NCBI RefSeq assembly: GCF_022965805.1
Contig: NC_133108.1
Coordinates: 19,542,056 to 19,606,055 of the forward strand
Origin: Primulina eburnea
Lineage: Eukaryota; Streptophyta; Magnoliopsida; Lamiales; Gesneriaceae
Length of the DNA: 64,000 nt
Direction: 5' to 3'
Shown here: one piece after another, positions 34,223 to 45,200 of the stretch
Layout: every line of letters begins with the position of its first letter
Numbering within the stretch: the stretch's first letter is position 1
Program-made: the position numbers and the translations under genes
The notes under the pieces: model-generated
Databases searched by the model: none
What the model saw: only the letters and a program-made list of their open reading frames with translations
What the model was told of the DNA's origin: nothing

Positions 34223-35365
34223 GTATAATTCATGTGATATTCGGGAAGAAACAACTCAATTGAGATCACCATTTGAGTTGCCCAATAAATCACATACTAT
34301 GTTCTTGTTTATATATTTGTTTATAGAACTTGTATTCAAATCTTGCTATGCTTTGTTTGCAGATCATGTTACATTGCATTAAGATGATTATGCTTGTTTA
34401 CAGATTGTGTATTCATGCATTAAGATAGGAAAGTCTGCGAGATCATCCAGACTTCTAGATGTTCGGGGATATCTCAGCTTAGGGGAAGATCACCGCCCCT
34501 TTGTAGACGTGGATACAGATCAGGCCGAAGTCTAGGAATAAGACGTACAGCACCTCGATTGGTAGGGTAGGTGACAGCCAGTGACGTCTTATTCACAACG
34601 GGATCCCTATAGTTACAGATCGAGTCGAGTCTAGACATGCTTTGATTAGGACTTCATGTTCATATGGATGTGGCTCCTAGATCATGGGACCTATCGTTAT
34701 TGCTTTCAGTTGTGCTAGCATATTTTATGATTTAGATTGTTTATATGCATGTTTATCTGATTTGAGCTGCATGCTTAATTTCATAGATTATGGAATATAT
34801 TGTGTTTATACATGATCGCATGTTTTATGAATTAGTTTGTTTATATACATGCTTACCATGTTTTATACTGGGATTTATTCTCACCGGAGTTATCCGGCTG
34901 TTGTCTTGTTTTGTATGTGTGCATGACAACAGGTGGGGCTGGATCAGGGTCGAGATGACGATGAGAGAAGACGAGTTAGCGTGGTGATTCCGGACTTGTA
35001 GCAGACTTGGTTTATTACTTGAATTTAGTAATTGAACCTTAGAATTAGGTTGTACAATATTGTACTTTTCTACTGAACTGTAGTTCTTATACAGAGATGT
35101 ATATTGTTTAGATTCCATTACCTTCCGCAGTTACATGTTAAAAAGAAAAATTTTTAGACCCTGTTTTATCTTAATTGATAAGTAAATCCCAAGGATGATT
35201 AATAAGACAGATCAGCGTCCGGGTCCCCACAACAATGGATCAATTGAAGGGAATAACACTTTGAAACCTTTGAAATACAATACATATAACATCATGTGAG
35301 CGAAGGGATGAAATTCCACTTACAAACCAATAGAACACCTCCAAACTATACTCTTGGTACACCAC

Positions 35366-35505
35366 CTACAACAATAATCCATAAATAACACCAATATCAA
35401 CTCTATATCCAAAAATACAAGTCAAATAACCCATTGAACCATCAAAAGCATCAACCTATAGCATCTCAATTCCAACACCATGATAGAACTCAACCAAAAA
35501 CTTAC
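35366..35505 (-). other. Putative intron in family-A LTR, minus-strand copy
   Basis: Minus strand reads CTAAG|GTAAG at 35505 and TTGTTGTAG|GTGGT at 35366; 140 bp. Confidence 0.45.
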
Positions 35506-35711
35506 CTTAGCTTCCTCTCACCACGTAGAAGCTCGATCTCAACTCGGAAATCCAAACAAATCCAAGAATCAAAGCTAGGAAATGAAATGAAATGAAGGAA
35601 ACCCTTGTTTCTAGAGAGAAATCTCGAAAATGGAGGAAAGGAAAGGTGAAAAGTGAAGTCAACTCAACCAAAAAACAACTTAAAGCTTCGCCCATACCTC
35701 AATAATACAAG

Positions 35712-35921
35712 ACCGCGGGTGCGCTGCCACAAGCACCGCGGGTGCGCTATGCCTTCGGCCAACAAAATTAAAATCCATGCACGATGACCGCGGGTGCGGT
35801 GCTGCAAATACCGCGGGTGCGGTCCTTGCACTGCCGCGGGTGCGGTGATGCCACGGCCAAACTCTCAAAATCCAATAAATGAGACCGCGGGTGCAGTCCC
35901 TACAATGAGTGCGGGTGTGGT
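35712..35921. promoter_or_regulatory. GC-dyad motif array in outer family-A LTR
   Basis: Seven or so ACCGCGGGTGCGS-type motifs, the complement of the motif in plus-strand LTRs, some decayed (GAGTGCGGGTGTGG). Confidence 0.55.
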
Positions 35922-36129
35922 ACAGCTTCGGCCAAGAAGCAATCCAAAGCAACTAAAATCAATCCGCAACGCTGAAACGACGCAACCAACAACATCTAAT
36001 ACAACAACCAAGCCACAAACAATAATACCAACTAAACTATAACCCATAACACAACTCAAATCATCTAAATCATAAAACCCAATAAACACATAAAACTTAA
36101 ACCGTACCGTACACCGGGCTCGGCTATTA

Positions 36130-36688
36130 AAACTTCAATCTCAACTCAAACATCAAACTAGATCCAAGAATCAAAGGTAGGAATTGAAAGAAAATGAAGA
36201 AAACCCTTGTTTCTAGAGAGAAAATCGAGATGGAGAGGAAAGGGATGGAAAAAAGTGAAGTCAACTTATCCAAAAAGCTACTTAAAATCTTGCCCATACC
36301 TCAATAATGCATGACCGCGGGTGCGCTAAGCTCTCGGCAATCCAAACAGTTTCCTGAAAACGACGACCGCAGGTGCAGTACTCTCCACACCGCGGGTGCG
36401 GTGTTCTCACGGCCAAACCACCAAAATCCAACAATTACGACGGCGGGTGCGGTCCTTACACTGAGTGCGGGTACGGTGTTGCCACGGCAGAAACAAAATC
36501 TCAAGCAGCTAAAATCCAACCAAAACTCTGAAACAACGCAACAACCAACAACTAACAATACCAACCATGCCACAAAACCATAATACCAACAATACTATAA
36601 CCCATAACACAACTCTAAACATCTATATCACATAACCCAATAACATACAAAACTTAAACCGTACCGTACACCGGGCTCGGCTATTACA
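36130..36688 (-). repeat. Extra 559-bp partial family-A LTR (start portion)
   Basis: On the minus strand it begins exactly at TGTAATAGCCGAG (36688), runs through its own dyad array (36314-36477), and stops at GAAGTT, where the next LTR begins at TAATAGCC. It abuts the integrase array at 36689 with no polypurine tract. It could be a partial LTR duplication or the stump of a separate insertion. Confidence 0.85.
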
Positions 36689-37394
36689 TGCCATCTTAGA
36701 GAATCTATCCACAACAACAAAAATAGAATCCCTCCCCTTCTTAGTCCTAGGCAACCCCAAAATAAAGTCCATAGAAATGTCAATCCAAGTTCTTTTTAAG
36801 AATAGCACGCAAAAGTGTTCCCAAAGTTCTCTTGACAACTTCAGTTTGTCCATCCGTTTGAGGATGACAAGTAGTAGAAAACAACAATTTTGTGCCAAGT
36901 TTAGCCCATAAAGTATTCCAAAAGTAACTCAAGAATTTAACATCGCGACCAGAAACTATAGTCCTAGGCATGCCATGCAACCTAGCGACTTCTCTAAAGA
37001 ACAAATCTGCCATGTTTGAAGCATCATCGGTTTTATGACAAGCTATAAAATGTGCCATCTTCGAGAATCTATCCACAACAACAAAAATAGAATCCCTCCG
37101 CTTCTTAGTCCTAGGCAACCCCAAAATAAAGTCAATAGAAATGTCAATCCAAGTTCTTTTTAAGAATAGCACGCAAAAGTGTTCCCAAAGTTCTATTGAC
37201 AACTTCAGTTTGTCCATCCGTTTGAGGATGACAAGTAGTAGAAAACAACAATTTTGTGCCAAGTTTAGCCAATAAAGTTTTCCATAAGTAACTCAAGAAT
37301 TTAACATCGCGACCAGAAACAATAGTCCTAGGCATGCCATGCAACCTAACAACTTCCCTAAAGAACAAATCCGCCATGTTTGAAGCATCGTCGG
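36689..37394 (-). repeat. Integrase-core tandem array, segment 1 (about 1.9 units)
   Basis: Two unit junctions, near 36783 and 37147. It is cut at the left by a family-A LTR start and at the right by the solo LTR. Unit described at 39294-48605. Confidence 0.92.
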
Positions 37395-39288
37395 TGTAAT
37401 GCCCTAGATTGAATATGAATAGACAGAAATTGAGAAATGTAATGCCTGAGATTATTGTAGATAGTTAAATACGAATCGCAAGAACAGACAGGGCAAAACG
37501 ATGCGATAAAATATGAAATTTTATCTATGCAAGACCGCACCCGCGGTCTGGCAAGCACCGCACTCGCGGTGCAATGGGCAGAAAGTTGGTAGAATTCCCG
37601 TAGCCACACCGCACCCGCGGTAGAATTAGACCGCACCCGCGGTACTAAGACCGCACCCGCGGTATTTACCTGACCGCACCCACGGTCATCACTTGTGAAA
37701 AATAAAAGTTTTGTCGAAGCCATAGCGCACCCGCGCTACTAGAGTTACCGCACCCGCGGTGATGCCTCCGAGAAATCCACTCTTGTTCTTAACTTGACAC
37801 ATGGCAGGGGTATAAATATAACTCAAACATGAGTCATTCCACCCATTTCAGATACGGGAAACAAGGGAAAACTCAGAAGAAGAAGAAAGGTTCCTTGCTT
37901 ATGAAAATTGATCTTGTGCAAGATTTAGCCATCCAAATTATAATCCGAGTTGAGATTCTTGTTCCTTGCATCGACGGCTACAAGGTAATGTAAGTTTTGT
38001 GTAATTCTAACATGTCTCGAATCATAGATGTTGGAGAAATAGTAATATGTTAGTTATATGGGATTCTTGGCATAGTGAGCATCGTATATTCACTATCGGG
38101 TTGAATATCGGATGTCATACGCAATTGTTACGATTTTCCAGCATATATTGGCATGAGATTATGCAGAGTGTGTGATCGTGTCATAGATATTATGATGATT
38201 ATGAGTTGAGAATTGCACAATGTTGATATATGATGAGATTTGGATAGACCGGTATTGAGAAATCATGTCGTTATGCCGTCCGACTGTACCAAGATCACGT
38301 ATAGAATTAGATAGGTGTTGAATTGTGTTGGGAATTGATATTGTATGTATCTACATTTCCATTTCAGATTCGTATTGTCAACCGTGACGGCAACGACGAA
38401 AGGTATAGTACATGTTTTGTTTGGGGACCTGCGACTCAAATGAGATCACATTTGAGTTTCCCAACCAAAATCACATACTTTTTTTATTGTTTATATCTAG
38501 ATATGATTATGATTGTTTATAGATTTGTTTATAGAACTTGTATACAAATCTTGCTATGCTTTGTTTACAGATCATGTGGCATTGCATTAGAATGATTATG
38601 CTTGTTTACAGATTGTGTATTCATGCATTAAGATAGGACAGTCTGGAGATCAGGCAGACTACTAGACGTTCGGCGATATCACAGCTTAGGGGAAGATCAC
38701 CGCCCCTATTGTAGACGCGGATACAGATCAGGCCGAAGTCTAGGAATAATACGGACATCACCTCGATTGGGAGGGTAGGTGACAGACAGTGCCGTCTTAT
38801 TCACAACGGGATCCCTAGAGTTCTAGTCGAGTCGTGTCTAGACATGATTAGACGCGCATTGCATGATTATATATGAATGACATTCATATTAGCATGTTTC
38901 ATGTTTTAGATTGTTTTAATGCATGAATACATGTTTATACTGGGATTTGTTCTCACCGGTTTTCCGGCTGTTGTTATGTCTGTATGTGTGCATAACAACA
39001 GGTGGGGCAGGATCTGGGTCGAGACAGAGATGATCGTGTTAGCGTGGAGATCACGGGCATAGCAGATGGACCAGTAGTTGTCTTTTATTATGTACTGTAT
39101 TTTAATACTGGTTAGTTGAGGACATACAGAATAAGACATGTATTGTGTTTGTATGTTGTAAATTTAATAAAGAACTTATGCTTGTTTAATTACATGTTTT
39201 TTTATGTAAAAAGCGAAAATTTGACCCACATTTTAGAATAACGATCCATTTAATCCCAAGAAAAAGAATTAGAGCCCGGGTCCCCACA
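37395..39288 (+). mobile_element. Family-B solo LTR inside the array
   Basis: 1894 bp from TGTAATGCCCTAG to GGGTCCCCACA with no interior. Flanks are GTCGG (37390-37394) and GTCAG (39289-39293), a target duplication with one mismatch, and the array unit resumes in register. A second LTR-start-like TGTAATGCCTGAG preceded by GAGAAA lies at about 37437. Dyads at 37533-37760 (8 motifs), TATA at 37811-37818, and an exon-like block at 38368-38402 show family-B organisation. Confidence 0.9.
37533..37760. promoter_or_regulatory. GC-dyad motif array (8 copies) in solo LTR
   Basis: Mostly ACCGCACCCGCGGT, plus AGCGC-ACCC-GCGCT with both arms changed. A TATA box follows at 37811. Confidence 0.6.
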
Positions 39289-39293
39289 GTCAG

Positions 39294-42200
39294 TTTTATG
39301 ACAAGCTATAAAATGTGCTATCTTAGAAAATCTATCCTCAACAACAAAAATAGAATCCCTCCCCTTCTTAGTCCCAGGCAACCCCAAAATAAAGTTCATA
39401 GAAATGTCAATCCAAGTTCTTTTTAAGAATAGCACGCAAAAGTGTTCCCAAAGTTCTCTTGACAACTTCAGTTTGTCCATCCGTTTGAGGATGACAAGTA
39501 GTAGAAAACAACAATTTTGTGCCAAGTTTAGCCCATAAAGTATTCCAAAAGTAACTCAAGAATTTAACATCGCGACCAGAAACAATAGTCCTAGGCATGC
39601 CATGCAACCTAGCGACTTCTCTAAAGAACAAATCCGCAATGTTTGAAGCATCATCGGTTTTATGACAAGCTATAAAATGTGCCATCTTAGAGAATCTATC
39701 CACAACAACAAAATTAGAATCCCTCCCCTTCTTATTCCTAGGCAACCCCAAAATAAAGTCCATAGAAATGTCAATCCAAGTTCTTTTTAATAATAGCACA
39801 CAAAATTGTTCCCAAAGTTCTATTGACAACTTCAGTTTGTCCATCCGTTTGAGGATGACAAGTAGTAGAAAACAACAATTTTGTGCCAAGTTTAGCCAAT
39901 AAAGTCTTCCAAAAGTAACTCAATAATTTAACATTGCGACTAGAAACAATAGTCCTAGGCATGCCATGAAACCTAACGACTTCTCTAAAGAACAAATTTG
40001 CCATGTTTGAAGCATCATCGGTTTTATGACAAGCTATAAAATGTGCCATCTTTGAGAATCTATCCACAACAACAAAAATAGAATCCCTCCCCTTTCTTAG
40101 TCCTAGGAAACCACAAAATAAAGTCCATAGAAATGTCAATCCAAGTTATTTTTAAGAATAGCACGCAAAAATGTACCCAAAGTTCTCTTGACAACTTCAG
40201 TTTGTTCATCCGTTTGAGGATGACAAGTAGTAGAAAACAACAATTTTGTGCCAAGTTTAGCCCATAAAGTCTTCCAAAAGTAACTCAAGAATTTAACATC
40301 GCGACCAGAAACAATAGTCCTTGGCATGCCATGCAACCTAACGACTTCTCTAAAGAACAAATCCGCCATGTTTGAAGCATCATCGGTTATATGACAAGCT
40401 ATAAAATGTGCCATCTTAGAGAATCTTTCCACAACAAAAAAAATAGAATCCCTCCCCTTCTTAGTCCTCGGCAACCCCAAAATAAAGTACATAGAAATTT
40501 CAATCCAAGTTCTTTTTAAGAATAGCACGCAAAAGTGTTCCCAAAGTTCTCTTGACAACTTCAGTTTGTCCATCCGTTTGAGTATGACAAGTAGTAGAAA
40601 GCAAAAATTTTGTGCCAAGTTTAGCCCATAAAGTATTCCAAAAGTAACTCAAGAATTTAACATCGCGACCAGAAACAATAGTCCTAGGCATGCCATGCAA
40701 CCTAGCGACTTCTCTAAAGAACAAATCCGCCATGTTTGAAGCATCATCGATTTTATGACAAGCTATAAAATGTGCCATCTTAGAGAATCTATCCACAACA
40801 ACAAAAATAGAATCCCTCCCCTTCTTAGTCCTAGGGAACCCCAAAAAAAATTCCATAGAAATGTCAATCCAAGTTCTTTTTAAGAATAGCACGCAAAAGT
40901 GTTCCCAAAGTTCTATTGACAACTTCAGTTTGTCCATCTGTTTGAGGATGACAAGTAGTAGAAAACAACAATTTTGTGCCAAGTTTAACCAATAAAGTCT
41001 TCCAAAAGTAACTCAAGAATTTAACATCGCGACCAGAAACAATAGTCCTTGGCTTGCCATGTAATCTAGCGACTTCTCTAAAGAACAAATCCGCAATGTT
41101 TGAAGCATTATCGGTTTTATGACAAGCTATAAAATGTGCCATCTTAGAGAATCTATCCACAACAACAAAAATAGAATCCCTCCCCTTCTTAGTCCTAGGC
41201 AACCCCAAAATAAAGTCCATAGAAATGTCAATCCAAGTTCTTTTTAAGAATAGCACGCAAAAGTGTTCCCAAAATTCTCTTGACAACTTCAGTTTGTCTA
41301 TCCGTTTGAGTATGACAAGTAGTAGAAAGCAAAAATTTTGTGCCAAGTTTAGCCCATAAAGTATTCCAAAAGTAACTCAAGAATGTAACATCGCGACCAG
41401 AAACAATAGTCCTAGGCATGCCATGCAACCTAGCGACTTCTCTAAAGAACAAATCCGCCATGTTTGAAGCATCATCGATTTTATGACAAGCTATAAAATG
41501 TGCCATCTTAGAGAATCTATCCACAACAACAAAAATATAATCCCTCCCCTTCTTAATCCTAGGGAACCCCAAAAAAAAGTCCACAGAAATGTCAATCCAA
41601 GTTCTTTTTAAGAATAGCACGCAAAAGTGTTCCCAAAGTTCTATTGACAACTTCAGTTTGTCCATCCGTTTGAGGATGACAAATAGTAGAAAACAACAAT
41701 TTTGTGCCAAGTTTAGCCCATAAAGTATTCCAAAAGTAACTCAAGAATTTAACATCGCGACCAGAAACAATAGTCCTAGGCATGCCATGCAACCTAGCGA
41801 CTTCTCTAAAGAACAAATCCGCCATGTTTGAAGCATCATCGATTTTTATGACAAGCTATAAAATGTGCCATCTTAGAGAATCTATCCACAACAACAAAAA
41901 TAGAATCCCTCCCCTTCTTAGTCCTAGGGAACCCCAAAAAAAATTCCACAGAAATGTCAATCCAAGTTCTTTTTAAGAATAGCACGCAAAAGTGTTCCCA
42001 AAGTTCTATTGACAACTTCAGTTTGTCCATCCGTTTGAGGATGACAAATAGTAGAAAACAACAATTTTGTGCCAAGTTTAGCCCATAAAGTATTCCAAAA
42101 GTAACTCAAGAATTTAACATCGCGACCAGAAACAATAGTCCTAGGCATGCCATGCAACCTAGCGACTTCTCTAAAGAACAAATCCGCCATGTTTGAAGCA

Positions 42201-45200
42201 TCATCGATTTTATGACAAGCTATAAAATGTGCCATCTTAGAGAATCTATCCACAACAACAAAAATAGAATCCCTCCCCTTCTTAGTCCTAGGGAACCCCA
42301 AAAAAAATTCCATAGAAATGTCAATCCAAGTTCTTTTTAAGAATAGCACGCAAAAGTGTTCCCAAAGTTCTATTGACAACTTCAGTTTGTCCATCTGTTT
42401 GAGGATGACAAGTAGTAGAAAACAACAATTTTGTGCCAAGTTTAGCCAATAAAGTCTTCCAAAAGTAACTCAAGAATTTAACATTGCGACTAGAAACAAT
42501 AGTCCTAGGCATGCCATGAAACCTAACGACTTCTCTAAAGAACAAATTTGCCATGTTTGAAGCATCATCGGTTTTATGACAAGCTATAAAATGTGCCATC
42601 TTTGAGAATCTATCCACAACAACAAAAATAGAATCCCTCCCCTTTCTTAGTCCTAGGAAACCACAAAATAAAGTCCATAGAAATGTCAATCCAAGTTATT
42701 TTTAAGAATAGCACGCAAAAATGTACCCAAAGTTCTCTTGACAACTTCAGTTTGTTCATCCGTTTGAGGATGACAAGTAGTAGAAAACAACAATTTTGTG
42801 CCAAGTTTAGCCCATAAAGTCTTCCAAAAGTAACTCAAGAATTTAACATCGCGACCAGAAACAATAGTCCTAGGCATGCCATGCAACCTAACGACTTCTC
42901 TAAAGAACAAATCCGCCATGTTTGAAGCATCATCGTTATATGACAAGCTATAAAAGGTGCCATCTTAGAGAATCTATCCACACCAAAAAAAATAGAATCC
43001 CTCCCCTTCTTAGTCCTCGGCAACCCCAAAATAAAGTCCATAGAAATGTCAATCCAAGTTCTTTTTAAGAATAGCACGCAAAAGTGTTCCCAAAATTCTC
43101 TTGACAACTTCAGTTTGTCTATCCGTTTGAGTATGACAAGTAGTAGAAAGCAAAAATTTTGTGCCAAGTTTAGCCCATAAAGTATTCCAAAAGTAACTCA
43201 AGAATTTAACATCGCGACCAGAAACAATAGTCCTAGGCATGCCATGCAACCTAGCGACTTCTCTAAAGAACAAATCCGCCATGTTTGAAGCATCATCGAT
43301 TTTATGACAAGCTATAAAATGTGCCATCTTAGAGAATCTATCCACAACAACAAAAATATAATCCCTCCCCTTCTTAGTCCTAGGGAACCCCAAAAAAAAG
43401 TCCACAGAAATGTCAATCCAAGTTCTTTTTAAGAATAGCACGCAAAAGTGTTCCCAAAGTTCTATTGACAACTTCAGTTTGTCCATCCGTTTGAGGATGA
43501 CAAATAGTAGAAAACAACAATTTTGTGCCAAGTTTAGCCCATAAAGTATTCCAAAAGTAACTCAAGAATTTAACATCGCGACCAGAAACAATAGTCCTTG
43601 GCTTGCCATGTAATCTAGCGACTTCTCTAAAGAACAAATCCGCAATGTTTGAAGCATTATCGATTTTATGACAAGCTATAAAATGTGCCATCTTAGAGAA
43701 TCTATCCACAACAACAAAAATAGAATCCCTCCCCTTCTTAGTCCTAGGCAACCCCAAAATAAAGTCCATAGAAATGTCAATCCAAGTTCTTTTTAAGAAT
43801 AGCACGCAAAAGTGTTTCCAAAGTTCTATTGACAACTTCAGTTTGTCCATCCGTTTGAGGATGACAAGTAGTAGAAAACAACAATTTTGTGCCAAGTTTA
43901 GCCAATAAAGTTTTCCAAAAGTAACTCAAGAATTTAACATCGCGACCAGAAACAATAGACCTAGGCATGCCATGCAACCTAACGACTTCCCTAAAGAAAA
44001 AATCCGCCATGTTTGAAGCATCGTCGGTTTTATGACAAGCTATAAAATGTGCTATCTTAGAGATTCTATCCTCAACAACAAAAATAGAATCCCTCCCCTT
44101 CTTAGTCCCAGGCAACCCCAAAATAAAGTTCATAGAAATGTCAATCCATGTTCTTTTTAAGAATAGCACGCAAAAGTGTTCCCAAAGTTCTCTTGACAAC
44201 TTCAGTTTGTCCATCCGTTTGAGGATGACAAGTAGTAGAAAACAACAATTTTGTGCCAAGTTTAGCCCATAAAGTATTCCAAAAGTAACCCAAGAATTTA
44301 ACATCGCGACCAGAAACAATAGTCCTAGGCATGCCATGCAACCTAACGACTTCTTTAAAGAACAAATCCGCAATTTTTGAAGCATCATCGGTTTTATGAC
44401 AAGCTATAAAATGTGCCATCTTAGAGAATCTATCCACAACAACAAAAATAGAATCCCTCCCCTTCTTAGTCCTAGGCAACCCCAAAATAAAGTCCATAGA
44501 AATGTCAATCCAAGTTCTTTTTAAGAATAGCACGCAAAAGTGTTCCCAAAGTTCTATTGACAACTTCAGTTTGTCCATCCGTTTGAGGATGACAAATAGT
44601 AGAAAACAACAATTTTGTGCCAAGTTTAGCCCATAAAGTATTCCAAAAGTAACTCAAGAATTTAACATCGCGACCAGAAACAATAGTCCTAGGCATGCCA
44701 TGCAACCTAGCGACTTCTCTAAAGAACAAATCCGCCATGTTTGAAGCATCATCGATTTTATGACAAGCTATAAAATGTGCCATCTTAGAGAATCTATCAA
44801 CAACAACAAAAATAGAATCCCTCCCCTTCTTAGTCCTAGGGAACCCCAAAAAAAATTCCACAGAAATGTCAATCCAAGTTCTTTTTAAGAATAGCACGCA
44901 AAAGTGTTCCCAAAGTTCTATTGACAACTTCAGTTTGTCCATCCGTTTGAGGATGACAAATAGTAGAAAACAACAATTTTGTGCCAAGTTTAGCCCATAA
45001 AGTATTCCAAAAGTAACTCAAGAATTTAACATCGCGACCAGAAACAATAGTCCTAGGCATGCCATGCAACCTAGCGACTTCTCTAAAGAACAAATCCGCA
45101 ATGTTTGAAGCATCATCGATTTTATGACAAGCTATAAAATGTGCCATCTTAGAGAATCTATCCACAACAACAAAAATAGAATCCCTCCCCTTCTTAGTCC

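Larger units (their letters stand above)
7515..35231 (+). mobile_element. Family-B gag-only LTR retrotransposon (TR-GAG-like), carrying nested elements
   Basis: Plus-strand element bounded by the duplication ACAAT (7510-7514 and 35232-35236). The 5' LTR is 7515-8823 plus 28381-29198 and the 3' LTR is 33105-35231; both come to 2127 bp once the nested insertion is removed. The interior (29199-33104) holds a primer site, gag, a rotted pol and a polypurine tract. About a dozen differences are visible between the LTRs in their first 1.3 kb, so insertion was fairly recent although the pol is far more decayed than that. It must therefore have been mobilised by proteins from elsewhere. The autonomous-type family-B element nested at 8824-28375 has similar LTR ends, primer site and gag and is a plausible type of helper. 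Confidence 0.92.
33105..35231 (+). repeat. 3' LTR of gag-only element (uninterrupted)
   Basis: 2127 bp from TGTAATGCCCGAG to GTCCCCACA, the best reference copy of this LTR. Dyad array 33265-33470, TATA 33519-33526, putative introns 33689-34163 and 34223-34932 around a 59-bp exon-like block. Confidence 0.95.
1..36129 (-). mobile_element. Outer family-A Ty3/gypsy element (host of the nest)
   Basis: Minus-strand chromovirus-like element. Its 5' LTR is at 6799-7514 plus 35237-36129, its primer site is 6782-6793, gag-pol runs 6665 to 4364 and continues at 424-1, and the rest is off the left edge. The LTR parts join across the 7515-35231 insertion at an exact ACAAT duplication and together give about 1609 bp, the same length as the independent family-A LTR at 60720-62328. 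The LTR end at 36129 lacks the terminal TG and abuts another partial LTR (36130-36688), so its true boundary may be 36688. Confidence 0.85.
35237..36129 (-). repeat. 5' LTR of outer family-A element, LTR-start segment
   Basis: Continues the LTR cut at 7514. On the minus strand it begins TAATAGCCGAGCCC at 36129, without the terminal TG. Carries a dyad array (35712-35921). Confidence 0.9.

Noticed and set aside
7515..35231. A single 27.7-kb giant element
   Set aside because: Perfect internal duplications (GTATT, CTAAA) and LTR pairs show successive nested insertions.
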